Source of the DNA: an uncultured Micrococcales bacterium
Lineage (GTDB): Bacteria; Actinomycetota; Actinomycetes; Actinomycetales; Microbacteriaceae
Assembly (NCBI GenBank): GCA_903893675.1
Contig: CAITNA010000045.1
Span: forward strand, 1 to 9,215
DNA: 9,215 nt
Direction of reading: 5' to 3'
The stretch's first letter is position 1. Every line of letters begins with the position of its first letter. Positions 1-6,436 of this stretch are shown here, piece after piece. The position numbers were made by a program, and so were the translations under genes. The notes beneath the pieces are model-generated. The model did not search any database, had not been told where the DNA came from, and was given only the letters and a program-made list of their open reading frames with translations.

Positions 1-534
1 AGCTGCGAAACCGGCGGTGGTCACAGCAGCAACCGCAGCGAGTGCGCCCCAGGCGGCAACGTCGACCGCCTGTTGAATTGCGCCAAAGGTCACCACGATG
101 AACGCAACCTCGAGACCCTCGAGCAGCACTGCCTTGTATGCCATGGTGAACGCATACCAGTCGTCAACTCCGAAGCGCGATTGCTTCTTGGATGCGCTGG
201 CTGCGGCGAGTTCATCCTGGAAGATTTGGTCTTCATCGTGCATCGCTTTGAAACCGCTGTAGCGAAGGATGGCCTTGCGAAGCCACTGCAAACCGAACAC
301 GAGCAGAAGTGCACCGATTACTAGGCGCAGGGCTTCCATCGGAAGGCTCGAGATGCTCGGGCCTGCGATCGCCACGATTGCCGCGAGCGTGATGAGGGCA
401 GCGATTGTGCCTCGACCCGCAGAGCGAAAGCCGCGGGCTGTGCCTGCAGCGAGCACGACTGTGACCGCCTCGACGGCCTCAACGGCACTGGCAAGGAAAA
501 CGGCTATGAACAGAGCGATCGCGTTTTGAGACAT
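1..534 (-). CDS. Multi-pass membrane protein with repeated ExxE motifs, 5' part only
   Basis: Reading leftwards from the ATG at 532-534, 178 codons stay open to the window edge, so only the N-terminal part is visible. The protein starts MSQNAIALFIAVF and has hydrophobic stretches at about residues 5-31, 43-60, 64-84, 134-152 and 158-177. A charged loop lies at 85-128. Two similar acidic membrane motifs stand out: SAVEAVEAVTVVLAAG (16-31) and LLEGLEVAFIVVTFG (137-151). This two-fold pattern resembles the intramembrane ExxE motifs of FTR1-type iron permeases and GDT1/TMEM165-like cation transporters, and the general layout of COG4280-type membrane proteins. A cation-transport role is inference. 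No Shine-Dalgarno sits at a usual distance (AGGAG is 17 bases away), but GACAAT lies exactly six bases before the ATG, which suggests a leaderless mRNA. It is divergent from the tRNA gene. Confidence 0.75.
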   Translation of the reverse strand, partial: MSQNAIALFIAVFLASAVEAVEAVTVVLAAGTARGFRSAGRGTIAALITLAAIVAIAGPSISSLPMEALRLVIGALLLVFGLQWLRKAILRYSGFKAMHDEDQIFQDELAAASASKKQSRFGVDDWYAFTMAYKAVLLEGLEVAFIVVTFGAIQQAVDVAAWGALAAVAAVTTAGFAA

Positions 535-590
535 GTTGCAATTGTCGCTTACTCCTAGGCGGGTTTCGGGCTAAGCCTTAAACTTGGCTA

Positions 591-607
591 GGTTCGAGAC
601 TCGAACC
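591..607. repeat. Perfect 8-bp palindrome in front of tRNA-Arg
   Basis: GGTTCGAG (591-598) and CTCGAACC (600-607) are perfect inverted copies around A599, ending three bases before the tRNA gene. The left arm overlaps a possible -10 hexamer, TAGGTT (589-594). It could be an operator, a processed leader hairpin or a chance T-arm-like sequence. The sequence alone does not decide between these. Confidence 0.5.
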
Positions 608-610
608 GAT

Positions 611-683
611 GCCCTCGTAGCTCAGTGGATAGAGCAAGAGCCTTCTAATCTCTTGGTCGCAGGTTCGATTCCTGCCGAGGGCG
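611..683 (+). tRNA. tRNA-Arg (anticodon TCT)
   Basis: A complete 73-base cloverleaf is visible. The acceptor stem GCCCTCG (611-617) pairs perfectly with CGAGGGC (676-682), with G683 as discriminator. The D stem is GCTC/GAGC. The anticodon loop CTTCTAA puts TCT at positions 34-36, which reads AGA arginine codons. The T arm is GCAGG-TTCGATT-CCTGC and the variable loop has five bases. The bottom pair of the anticodon stem is a C31/T39 mismatch, so that stem has four canonical pairs. CCA is not encoded and must be added after transcription. A weak promoter may be TTCGGG (565-570), 18 bases, TAGGTT (589-594). No own terminator is evident before the next gene 29 bases downstream. Confidence 0.96.
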
Positions 684-700
684 CTTCGCATTTTCGCCCT

Positions 701-706
701 TAGGCT
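701..706 (+). promoter_or_regulatory. -10 element of a leaderless start
   Basis: TAGGCT ends six bases before the ATG at 713, the spacing expected if transcription starts at the A of the start codon. No ribosome binding site is present between tRNA-Arg and the gene. No convincing -35 is seen, and that region would fall inside the tRNA 3' end. Confidence 0.4.
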
Positions 707-712
707 GAAGCC

Positions 713-1735
713 ATGACACTGACCTTTGCGGCACCAGAGATCATCGACCCAGCCTCAGTTACCTCGTTCCGTTGGGGTGTTATGGGGGCTGCAGGCATCG
801 CCCAAACCTTCGTGGCCTCGGTGCAAAAGCACACAGGTCAGCAGATCGTGGCTGTGGCTTCGCGCACGCCGGGTAAGGCATCCGAGTTTGCGGCGAAGTT
901 CGGGATCGAGGCTCACGACAGCTATGAAGCGCTGCTTGCTCGCGAAGACATCGACATCATCTACATTCCAACCCTGCCGAGCCAGCACCGCGACCACGCG
1001 CTGATGGCCATCGCTGCCGGCAAGCACGTACTAATTGAGAAGCCGATTGCTCTCGTGCCAGCGGAGGCGGCCGAGATTTTCGCGGCAGCCAAAGCCCAGG
1101 GCGTTTTGGCGATGGAAGCGATGTGGACCCGCTACCTGCCGCAGTATTCGATCATCCGTGACTTGGTCGAGGCTGGCGCACTCGGCGACATCGAAATTGT
1201 CGACGTCACTATGTGTCAGGCGAACCTCGAGATTCCGCGACTGTGGAAGAAGGGGCACGGAGACCCTCTGTTCGACATGGGTATTTATCCGATCAGTTTC
1301 GCGCAGACATTCCTTGGCCACCCGACCGAGATTTCGGCTGAGGCGATTTTGAACGCGGATGACATCGAAGAAGAGGTGTCTGTTCGCTTGCTTTATGCCG
1401 ATGGCGGCCGGGCATACATCCGTGTTTCGGCTCGCGCCGCGATTCCGAGCGTCGGCTTCGTAGGTGGAACCGGTGGCAAGTTGGTTGTCGGGCCTGAGTT
1501 CTTCGTGCCTTCGAAGCTCGAGCTTTCTGCGGTCGAGTTCAACTCGCATACTCAGGTTTGGCGCGATGAGACCGGGGTCAAGGGCCACGAGGGCCTGAGC
1601 TATCAGGCAACCGCGATGGCCAAATTCTTGGATGACGGACTGCTCGAATCGCCATTCGAATCTCACGCCGATTCGATTGCCAACCTCGAGGTTTGTGCCG
1701 AGATCATTCGCCAGATTGGCGCGCAGATTCATTAG
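713..1735 (+). CDS. Gfo/Idh/MocA family NAD(P)-dependent oxidoreductase
   Basis: This 340-residue protein has the layout of the family. An N-terminal Rossmann fold carries the dinucleotide motif GVMGAAGIA (22-30). The signature EKP (109-111) in HVLIEKP contains the conserved lysine near the nicotinamide. A C-terminal alpha/beta substrate domain begins around EAMWTRY (135-141). DMGIYP (188-193) matches the family DxGxY pattern that supplies substrate-pocket residues. The EAMW and DMGIYP segments look most like the subgroup of dimeric dihydrodiol dehydrogenases and NADP-dependent D-xylose 1-dehydrogenases, so oxidation of a sugar or a trans-dihydrodiol is a fair guess, but the substrate cannot be read from sequence. 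The product is probably cytoplasmic, as no signal peptide is seen. It has no Shine-Dalgarno and is probably leaderless. It ends ten bases before a tandem terminator and appears to be a single-gene unit. Confidence 0.9.
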   Translation: MTLTFAAPEIIDPASVTSFRWGVMGAAGIAQTFVASVQKHTGQQIVAVASRTPGKASEFAAKFGIEAHDSYEALLAREDIDIIYIPTLPSQHRDHALMAIAAGKHVLIEKPIALVPAEAAEIFAAAKAQGVLAMEAMWTRYLPQYSIIRDLVEAGALGDIEIVDVTMCQANLEIPRLWKKGHGDPLFDMGIYPISFAQTFLGHPTEISAEAILNADDIEEEVSVRLLYADGGRAYIRVSARAAIPSVGFVGGTGGKLVVGPEFFVPSKLELSAVEFNSHTQVWRDETGVKGHEGLSYQATAMAKFLDDGLLESPFESHADSIANLEVCAEIIRQIGAQIH

Positions 1736-1744
1736 TTGCCCACA

Positions 1745-1766
1745 GGTCGAAAAACGACCGAGTTTT
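1745..1766 (+). terminator. First hairpin downstream of the oxidoreductase
   Basis: GGTCG (1745-1749), loop AAAAA and CGACC (1755-1759) form a short perfect stem. It is followed by GAG and TTTT (1763-1766). It is a weak intrinsic terminator candidate, backed by the stronger one just downstream. Confidence 0.45.
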
Positions 1767-1770
1767 CAAC

Positions 1771-1808
1771 AAAAAGAAACCCGACTCTCAAAACGAGAGC
1801 CGGGTTTT
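1771..1808. terminator. Bidirectional intrinsic terminator
   Basis: AAACCCG (1777-1783) pairs with CGGGTTT (1801-1807) and CTCTC (1785-1789) with GAGAG (1795-1799), around loop AAAAC. Plus-strand reading gives a stem ending in TTTT, which serves the oxidoreductase. Minus-strand reading gives the better signal: the single A/C mismatch becomes a G-T wobble, and the stem is followed by C and five Ts (1775-1771). This fits termination of a minus-strand transcript coming from the 2100 region. Confidence 0.85.
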
Positions 1809-1918
1809 CTAATGTCATCACATCACCCCGAGGCTGAATCTCTGGGAGCCAACAGCTTGGTCGCCGTTAGCTTCCCCAGGGAAGAGAAAGGGAGTGATAG
1901 TGATGGATCTTCGATCCG

Positions 1919-1966
1919 TGGTTGAGAGGGTTGCCTGCACCGAATGGTTGCAGGCAATCCTCACCA
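1919..1966. repeat. Long inverted repeat / stable hairpin
   Basis: TTGCCTGCA (1931-1939) and TGCAGGCAA (1949-1957) pair perfectly. G1930 and T1958 form a wobble on plus, and GAGG (1926-1929) pairs with CCTC (1959-1962). After a three-base bulge TGGT (1919-1922) pairs with ACCA (1963-1966). The loop contains CC-GAAT-GG, which can pair further. No T-run follows on either strand, so it is a structural element rather than a terminator. Confidence 0.75.
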
Positions 1967-2071
1967 ATCAATCACTAATACCGTTGTTGCTGCAGTTGCT
2001 ATTTATACTTCAGCCCTAATAGCGGTGGAGCGTCCGAGAAAGCACTCTCGGGCGTTTCCTACTGCAACCCG

Positions 2072-2102
2072 ATTATTACATTCGCGAATACTTCGATGTC
2101 AA
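2072..2102 (-). promoter_or_regulatory. Strong sigma-70-like promoter for the ncRNA candidate
   Basis: On the minus strand a perfect -35 TTGACA (2102-2097) is followed after 18 bases by TAATAA (2078-2073), with a T next to it. The predicted start is near 2065. It is the best promoter in the window and points away from the aminotransferase, into the structured block. Confidence 0.55.
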
Positions 2103-2120
2103 GTCGACCGCACCGCGTGT

Positions 2121-2150
2121 TTGCCGTGCGAAAATAGAGGCGAATATCCT
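2121..2150 (+). promoter_or_regulatory. Promoter candidate for the aminotransferase gene
   Basis: TTGCCG (2121-2126), an 18-base spacer and TATCCT (2145-2150) match the consensus at four of six positions each. The predicted start near 2157 gives a leader of about 55 bases. It lies back to back with the minus-strand promoter at 2072-2102, so the two units would diverge from about 2110. Confidence 0.4.
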
Positions 2151-2199
2151 CTGGATGCGGGCAGTAGCCGGGCAAAGACGCCACGGCGGGGGACCCACC

Positions 2200-2204
2200 A
2201 GGAG
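2200..2204 (+). promoter_or_regulatory. Ribosome binding site that fixes the aminotransferase start
   Basis: AGGAG sits six bases before ATG 2211. This decides for that start over an in-frame ATG at 1944, which would add 89 residues of unlikely composition running through the structured intergenic block. Confidence 0.85.
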
Positions 2205-2210
2205 CAACTC

Positions 2211-3566
2211 ATGATCGACCGCAATCGTCTCGCCGAAATATTCGCCCGCGAGCAGGCAGCATTCGCAGAACGCAATCCAAAGTCGAAAGCCGCATACGAC
2301 GCAGCTGACAATCTATTTGGCCGAGTGCCCATGACTTGGATGAACAAGAAGGCAGGCGGCTTTCCGATCTACTTCGACCGCGCGCACGGCAACCGCATCT
2401 GGGACGTCGACGGTCATGAATACATCGACTTCGCACTTGGTGACACCGGCGCGATGGCGGGTCACTCGAACCCGGTTGTAGTCGATGCAATCGAGCGTCG
2501 CATCAAGCAGCACGGTGGCCTGACCACGATGCTGCCAACCGAAGATGCCCAGTGGGTTGCCAAGAATCTCACCGAACGCTTCGGCATGACCAAGTGGAGC
2601 TTCTCGCTGACCGCGACCGATGCCAACCGCTGGGCAATTCGCCTTGTTCGCGCCATCACCGGCAAGCCAAAGATCTTGTTCAACTCATACTGCTATCACG
2701 GCTCGGTCGATGAAGCGCTGATCGTTGTCGGCCCGGATGGCGAGGGCATGAGTCGCCCAGGTAACGTCGGCTCGCCGGTTGACGTCACCGAAACTTCGCG
2801 AGTTGCTGAGTTCAACGACCTCGAGGGTCTCGAGCGTCAGCTCAGGCACGGCGACGTTGCTGCAGTGCTCATGGAGCCAGCGATGACCAACATCGGCATT
2901 GTGCTGCCTGAGCCTGGCTATCTCGCCGGTGTGCGCGAACTCACTCGCAAATATGACACCCTGCTGATCATCGACGAGACCCACACCTTCTCGGCAGGCT
3001 ACGGCGGCATGACTCGCCGCGACAACCTCGAGCCAGACATTTTCGTGATCGGCAAGGCCATCGCTGGTGGCATTCCGACCGGAACCTACGGCCTCAGCGA
3101 AGAGTTCGCCGCCAAGGTGCTTGCCCGCACCGACCTTGACCTCGTAGACATGGGCGGAGTCGGCGGCACCCTCGCCGGCAATCCGCTTTCGGTCGCGGCC
3201 ATGCGCGCCACCCTCGAGCACGTTCTGACCGAGCAGGCCTTCGAGAGCATGATCGACCTGGCCACCTATTTCACCGATGGCGTGAATGCGCTGTTCGACA
3301 AATACCAGCTGCCTTGGGCTATCAACCAGCTGGGAACCCGCGCCGAATACCGATTCGCCAAGCCATACCCGATCACAGGCACGAGCGCATACGAGTCGGC
3401 AGACGCCGAGCTCGAAGACTTCTTGCACCTCTACCTGGCCAACCGCGGAATCCTGCTGACTCCGTTCCACAACATGGCGCTGATGTGTCCGACCACAACC
3501 AAGGGCGATGTCGACAGACATCACGAGGTATTCGAGCTAGCGATTGGCGAACTGCTCGGTGCCTAA
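2211..3566 (+). CDS. Class III PLP-dependent aminotransferase (glutamate-1-semialdehyde aminomutase-like)
   Basis: From the ATG with a good ribosome binding site the protein has 451 residues, normal for fold-type I class III aminotransferases. Visible landmarks are GNRIWDVDGHEYIDF (60-74), the YHG motif that stacks on the cofactor (162-164), IIDETHTF (253-260) with D255 for the pyridine nitrogen, and IGKAIAGG (280-287) with K282 as the Schiff-base lysine. The closest general pattern is the GSA aminomutase branch. Heme precursor synthesis is unlikely to be its role, because the phosphate-binding segment normally like NSGTEA reads SLTATDANR (132-140). This points to a diverged subgroup of aminotransferases with unknown amino donor. 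It has its own promoter and converges on the polyamine-type importer operon with six bases between stop codons. Transamination of an imported amine is inferred from that context only. Confidence 0.88.
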   Translation: MIDRNRLAEIFAREQAAFAERNPKSKAAYDAADNLFGRVPMTWMNKKAGGFPIYFDRAHGNRIWDVDGHEYIDFALGDTGAMAGHSNPVVVDAIERRIKQHGGLTTMLPTEDAQWVAKNLTERFGMTKWSFSLTATDANRWAIRLVRAITGKPKILFNSYCYHGSVDEALIVVGPDGEGMSRPGNVGSPVDVTETSRVAEFNDLEGLERQLRHGDVAAVLMEPAMTNIGIVLPEPGYLAGVRELTRKYDTLLIIDETHTFSAGYGGMTRRDNLEPDIFVIGKAIAGGIPTGTYGLSEEFAAKVLARTDLDLVDMGGVGGTLAGNPLSVAAMRATLEHVLTEQAFESMIDLATYFTDGVNALFDKYQLPWAINQLGTRAEYRFAKPYPITGTSAYESADAELEDFLHLYLANRGILLTPFHNMALMCPTTTKGDVDRHHEVFELAIGELLGA

Positions 3567-3572
3567 AGGCGA

Positions 3573-4364
3573 TTAGCGCTCTTCGCGAGTTAATCGGTTT
3601 GCGAAGTACAGCGGCACAACCGAAATCAAAACGGTAGTCACGGCAACCACATCGACCACGGGAGCCTTGCCCGGGCGGAACATGTTGTTCAGAATCCAGA
3701 TCGGAAGGGTCTCAACCCCAGCGCCGGCGGTGAAGGTCGTCACGATGATCTCGTCGAAGCTGAGCGCGAAGGCCAGCAATCCACCGGCAATCAGCGCTGA
3801 ACCAATCTGCGGAAAGGTCACCAGGCGGAACGTTGTGAACACGCCGGCGCCAAGGTCGGCAGAGGCATCCTCGAGGTTGCGGTTTGTGCGCGATAGGCGA
3901 GCGATCACGTTGTTATAGACGGTCACGATGCAGAAGGTGGCGTGGGCGATGATCACCGTGAGCATGCTCAGCTGCAGGCCGAGCACCGTGCGAAACGCGT
4001 TGTTGAGCGCAAGACCGGTGACGATGCCAGGCAACGCAATCGGCAAAATCACCATCAGGCCCACAGCCTCGCGACCGAAGAACTTGTAGCGCGACAGCGC
4101 GAGTGCGAGCAATGTGCCAAGAACCAAAGCCACCAAGGATGCGCATAGCGCGACCAATGCGGAAGTGCCGAGTGCCGCCATCAAACCGTTTGACCCGAAC
4201 GCCTTGGTCCACCACTCGAGCGTGAAGCCAGGTGGTGGCCAATCCATGTTCATCGACTTGTTGAACGAGTTGATCAGCACGATGACAAGTGGCGTGTAGA
4301 TAAGCGCCATGACGATGCTGGCGATTGTGCCGAGTACGAGTGCGGCCGAACGTGAAATGCGCAT
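3573..4364 (-). CDS. potC: Polyamine-type ABC transporter permease, PotC-like
   Basis: This 263-residue integral membrane protein belongs to the PotC/PotI side of spermidine/putrescine importers. Hydrophobic segments lie at about 8-32, 62-92, 100-122, 132-152, 187-207 and 236-256, which fits six helices. The cytoplasmic EAA loop that docks on the ATPase is visible from E165 (EDASADLGAGVFTTFRLVTF, G172 conserved). The A of its ATG is the last base of the potB TGA stop (TGATG), so translation is coupled. It is the last gene of the potA-potD-potB-potC operon. Its final codons lie almost against the convergent aminotransferase, and no good terminator is seen between them. Substrate specificity is set by the binding protein, so the symbol means family, not a proven spermidine role. 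Confidence 0.88.
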   Translation of the reverse strand: MRISRSAALVLGTIASIVMALIYTPLVIVLINSFNKSMNMDWPPPGFTLEWWTKAFGSNGLMAALGTSALVALCASLVALVLGTLLALALSRYKFFGREAVGLMVILPIALPGIVTGLALNNAFRTVLGLQLSMLTVIIAHATFCIVTVYNNVIARLSRTNRNLEDASADLGAGVFTTFRLVTFPQIGSALIAGGLLAFALSFDEIIVTTFTAGAGVETLPIWILNNMFRPGKAPVVDVVAVTTVLISVVPLYFANRLTREER

Positions 4365-5266
4365 CAGAGGCTATCCAGCGCTCCGGTGCGTTTTACTGCA
4401 CCGAGGTAGACGAACATAATGCCAATTGGAATTAGTGCGAGAGCTGCAGCCATCGGTAGGTTGTTTGCGGTTCCAACATTTGTGTAGATCAAGTTACCGA
4501 GCATCTGCGATGCACCACCAACGATGTTGATGGTTATGTAGTCGCCAAGAGTCAGCGAGAAAGCGAAGATCGAGCCGGCGATGATGCTCGGCAGCAGCAG
4601 TGGCAAGACCACGCGACGAACGGTGGTGAAAGTCTTTGCGCCCAGGTCGCTCGAAGCCTCGAGCATGTTGTTCGGCACTTTTTCGAGGCCCGCGTAAATC
4701 GGCAGGATCACATACGGCAGCCACATGTATCCAAGGGTCAACGATGCACCCAGCAGTGAATAGCCGGGGCTAGCAAGCCCAAGAGGAGCCAGCAGCCAGT
4801 GCAGCAGACCCTTGTCGCTCAGCACCGAGCGCCAGGCATACGCCTTGACCAGATAACTGGCCCAGAGCGGCAGCAGCACCGAGATGGCAAGCAGATTGCG
4901 AACGCGCGGGCTAGCCACCTTCGACATGAAGAACGCCACAGGTAAAGCCAGAAGCACGTCGATCACGGTTACGGCCAGGGCGATGCCGATGGTGCGAACC
5001 GTGACCACGCTATAGAGCGAGTCGGTGAAGAGCGAGGTGATGTTGTCGAGATTCCAGGCCACCTTGGTGGCTCCGGTGAATTCGTCGACAGTCCAGAATG
5101 CCGTCACCAAAAGCATCAACAAGGATGCGATGTAGACGAGGCCGAGCCAGGTTACAGGGGCGGCGATTAGCAGGCGAAGACGAGCTCGCGCGTGCTGATA
5201 GAGGTAGGTCGAAGCACGACGTGCGGGGGAGGCCGCAGCCACCCCCGCAGTCGTACTTCTTGCCAT
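4364..5266 (-). CDS. potB: Polyamine-type ABC transporter permease, PotB-like
   Basis: The 300-residue protein has a 30-residue basic, alanine-rich cytoplasmic N-terminus. Membrane segments follow at about 31-57, 90-114, 122-146, 170-192, 225-247 and 270-290. The EAA loop begins at E203 (EASSDLGAKTFTTVRRVVLP), with conserved G209. It is slightly longer than its partner, as is usual for PotB versus PotC, and the two should form the heterodimeric channel. The ATG at 5266 follows the potD stop by six bases, with AAGGG about ten bases upstream as ribosome binding site. The stop overlaps the next start by one base. Family membership is clear; the transported substrate is not. Confidence 0.88.
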   Translation of the reverse strand: MARSTTAGVAAASPARRASTYLYQHARARLRLLIAAPVTWLGLVYIASLLMLLVTAFWTVDEFTGATKVAWNLDNITSLFTDSLYSVVTVRTIGIALAVTVIDVLLALPVAFFMSKVASPRVRNLLAISVLLPLWASYLVKAYAWRSVLSDKGLLHWLLAPLGLASPGYSLLGASLTLGYMWLPYVILPIYAGLEKVPNNMLEASSDLGAKTFTTVRRVVLPLLLPSIIAGSIFAFSLTLGDYITINIVGGASQMLGNLIYTNVGTANNLPMAAALALIPIGIMFVYLGAVKRTGALDSL

Positions 5267-5272
5267 TCTTGG

Positions 5273-6436
5273 TTAGCCCTTGATCTCTTGCCAGGCTTTA
5301 GTCCAGGCGGCGTAATCGGTGCACTTGACGTTGGTGCGGCCATCCAGGCACTTGCTGATTGGTGTGGTCCAGTACCAGATCTGTGCAGCATAGGCTGCGT
5401 CGCCAGCGTGGTAGCTGGTGCAGAAGTCTGCCGATGCATACTGGCAGGCATCCTGGGTTACAGGTGCTTCACCAAAGTATTCGGTCGCTGCAGCGTTCGC
5501 CTTAGGCGAGTCGATGTAGTCCAACCACGCGTATGCACAGTTTGGGTCCTTGGCGGTCGATGAGACCATCCAAGAGTCTGACGAACCGGTTGCGCCTTCG
5601 CTAGGCAGAATCGCCTCGGTCTTTGCGCTTGCGGGCAGCGAGTTCTTGATTACCTGCCAGGTGGTTCCGACAACGCTGTTGCCAGTGGTGAACGACTGAA
5701 TCGACTTCAGGTAGTCGCTCCAGTATTCGCCAACGTTCGCGCGCTGTGCCTTGAGCAGGTCAACGGCCGCTGCGAGCTGAGTGGTGTCGAGCGCGTATGG
5801 GTTGGTGATGCCAAGCTCAGGCTTGTGCTTCATCAGGAAGAGCGCTGCGTCTGCGATGTAGATAGGTGAGTCGTAAGCGGTGACCTTGCCCTTGTATGCG
5901 CTGGCTCCGTCGAACACGACGCTCCACGAGGTTGGGGCTGGCTTGACCACGCTGGTGTTATACATCAACAGGTTGGCGCCGTATCCGTGTGGCACACCGT
6001 AGGTCTTGCCATCAACGGTGTTCCAGGCGCGGCCCTTCAAGAACGAGTAGACGTTCTTGTAGCTAGGGATCAGGTCGGTGTTCAGTGGCTGAACGTAGTT
6101 GCCCGCGATCAGGCGCAGGGTTGCGTCTCCCGATGCTGCGATGGCGTCATACTGGCCGGTCTTGAACAGGCTGAGTGCCTCGTCGCTGGTGCCGTATGAC
6201 TTGAAGGTCACCTGGCAGCCGGTCTGCTGCTCAAACGGGGTAACCCAGTCGACCTTCGGGTCGTTGCTGCCGTCTTCGGCATAGCCTGGCCAGCCGAGCA
6301 GGGTCAGGGTCTTCTCGTTTGCGCCAAGCTTGGTCAGCGCGGTTGCCGTGGTCGACGAGCCGCCGCTTGAACAACCAGCCAGGGCCAGCGACAGCGCTAC
6401 CGCAACGGCAAGCACCTTTGCTTTGTTTAGCTTCAC
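5273..6436 (-). CDS. potD: Polyamine-type ABC transporter substrate-binding lipoprotein, PotD-like
   Basis: The 387-residue protein begins with a lipoprotein signal: basic KLNKAK, a hydrophobic core, and lipobox LAGC with C22 as the lipidated cysteine. A Ser/Gly/Thr linker follows. The mature part has the bilobal solute-binding pattern of the PotD group (TLLGWPGYAED, GQYDAIAASGD, YGVPHGYGANLLMYNT, SDSWMVSS). It should sit on the outer face of the membrane and hand its ligand to PotB/PotC. Several cysteines in the C-terminal third (in NCAY, DACQY, DFCTS, SKCLD, VKCTD) suggest disulfides, consistent with export. The start is GTG placed directly after the potA TAA with no gap; its ribosome binding site AAAGGAG lies inside the last potA codons. 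The ligand may be putrescine, spermidine or a related amine or opine; the sequence does not settle this. Confidence 0.88.
   Translation of the reverse strand: MKLNKAKVLAVAVALSLALAGCSSGGSSTTATALTKLGANEKTLTLLGWPGYAEDGSNDPKVDWVTPFEQQTGCQVTFKSYGTSDEALSLFKTGQYDAIAASGDATLRLIAGNYVQPLNTDLIPSYKNVYSFLKGRAWNTVDGKTYGVPHGYGANLLMYNTSVVKPAPTSWSVVFDGASAYKGKVTAYDSPIYIADAALFLMKHKPELGITNPYALDTTQLAAAVDLLKAQRANVGEYWSDYLKSIQSFTTGNSVVGTTWQVIKNSLPASAKTEAILPSEGATGSSDSWMVSSTAKDPNCAYAWLDYIDSPKANAAATEYFGEAPVTQDACQYASADFCTSYHAGDAAYAAQIWYWTTPISKCLDGRTNVKCTDYAAWTKAWQEIKG

Larger units (their letters stand above)
1771..2065 (-). ncRNA. Candidate structured non-coding RNA, about 295 nt
   Basis: No recognised RNA family; the call rests on a promoter, a terminator and dense structure in a region with no credible protein gene. 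Read on minus, the order of elements is as follows. TGCAGT/ACTGCA (2061-2066 with 1991-1996) closes two hairpins, one at 2031-2054 (nine positions, one mismatch on minus) and one at 1998-2023 (six perfect pairs). Next is a long hairpin at 1919-1966 with nine perfect inner pairs and a four-pair outer part. Then come GGATC/GATCC (1905-1917) and a domain closed by 1816-1826 with 1894-1905 (eleven pairs, one bulge) enclosing the hairpin 1842-1879. The terminator at 1777-1807 ends it. Wobble evidence is mixed: 2031-2054 and 1926-1962 pair slightly better on plus, while 1842-1879 and the terminator pair better on minus. The alternative is a long plus-strand leader of the aminotransferase. The size is like Ms1/6S-type RNAs, but no identity is claimed. 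Confidence 0.45.

Noticed and set aside
611..720. Integrated element at tRNA-Arg
   Set aside because: No integrase gene and no second copy of the tRNA 3' end within the window.
1031..1732. 233-codon open frame on minus across the oxidoreductase gene
   Set aside because: Shadow of a clear Gfo/Idh/MocA gene; the translation has no family features and there is no ribosome binding site.
1816..1905. Known riboswitch (c-di-AMP, glycine, SAM, cobalamin, M-box, T-box) in the intergenic block
   Set aside because: I compared remembered consensus cores; single short matches such as GCTGAATC occur, but the required second halves are missing.
1771..2065. RNase P RNA, tmRNA or SRP RNA
   Set aside because: The universally conserved core segments of these RNAs are not visible on either strand.
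1944..2210. 89-codon N-terminal extension of the aminotransferase from an ATG at 1944
   Set aside because: It crosses the structured block and both promoter candidates, has no family-like sequence, and a well-spaced AGGAG precedes ATG 2211.
2685..3524. 279-codon open frame on minus opposite the aminotransferase
   Set aside because: Mirror frame of a GC-rich gene with intact catalytic motifs on plus; no start signal.
3560..3600. Bidirectional terminator between the aminotransferase and potC
   Set aside because: Only tiny or interrupted stems (GCC/GGC, GATTA/TAATC) and no T-run on either side.
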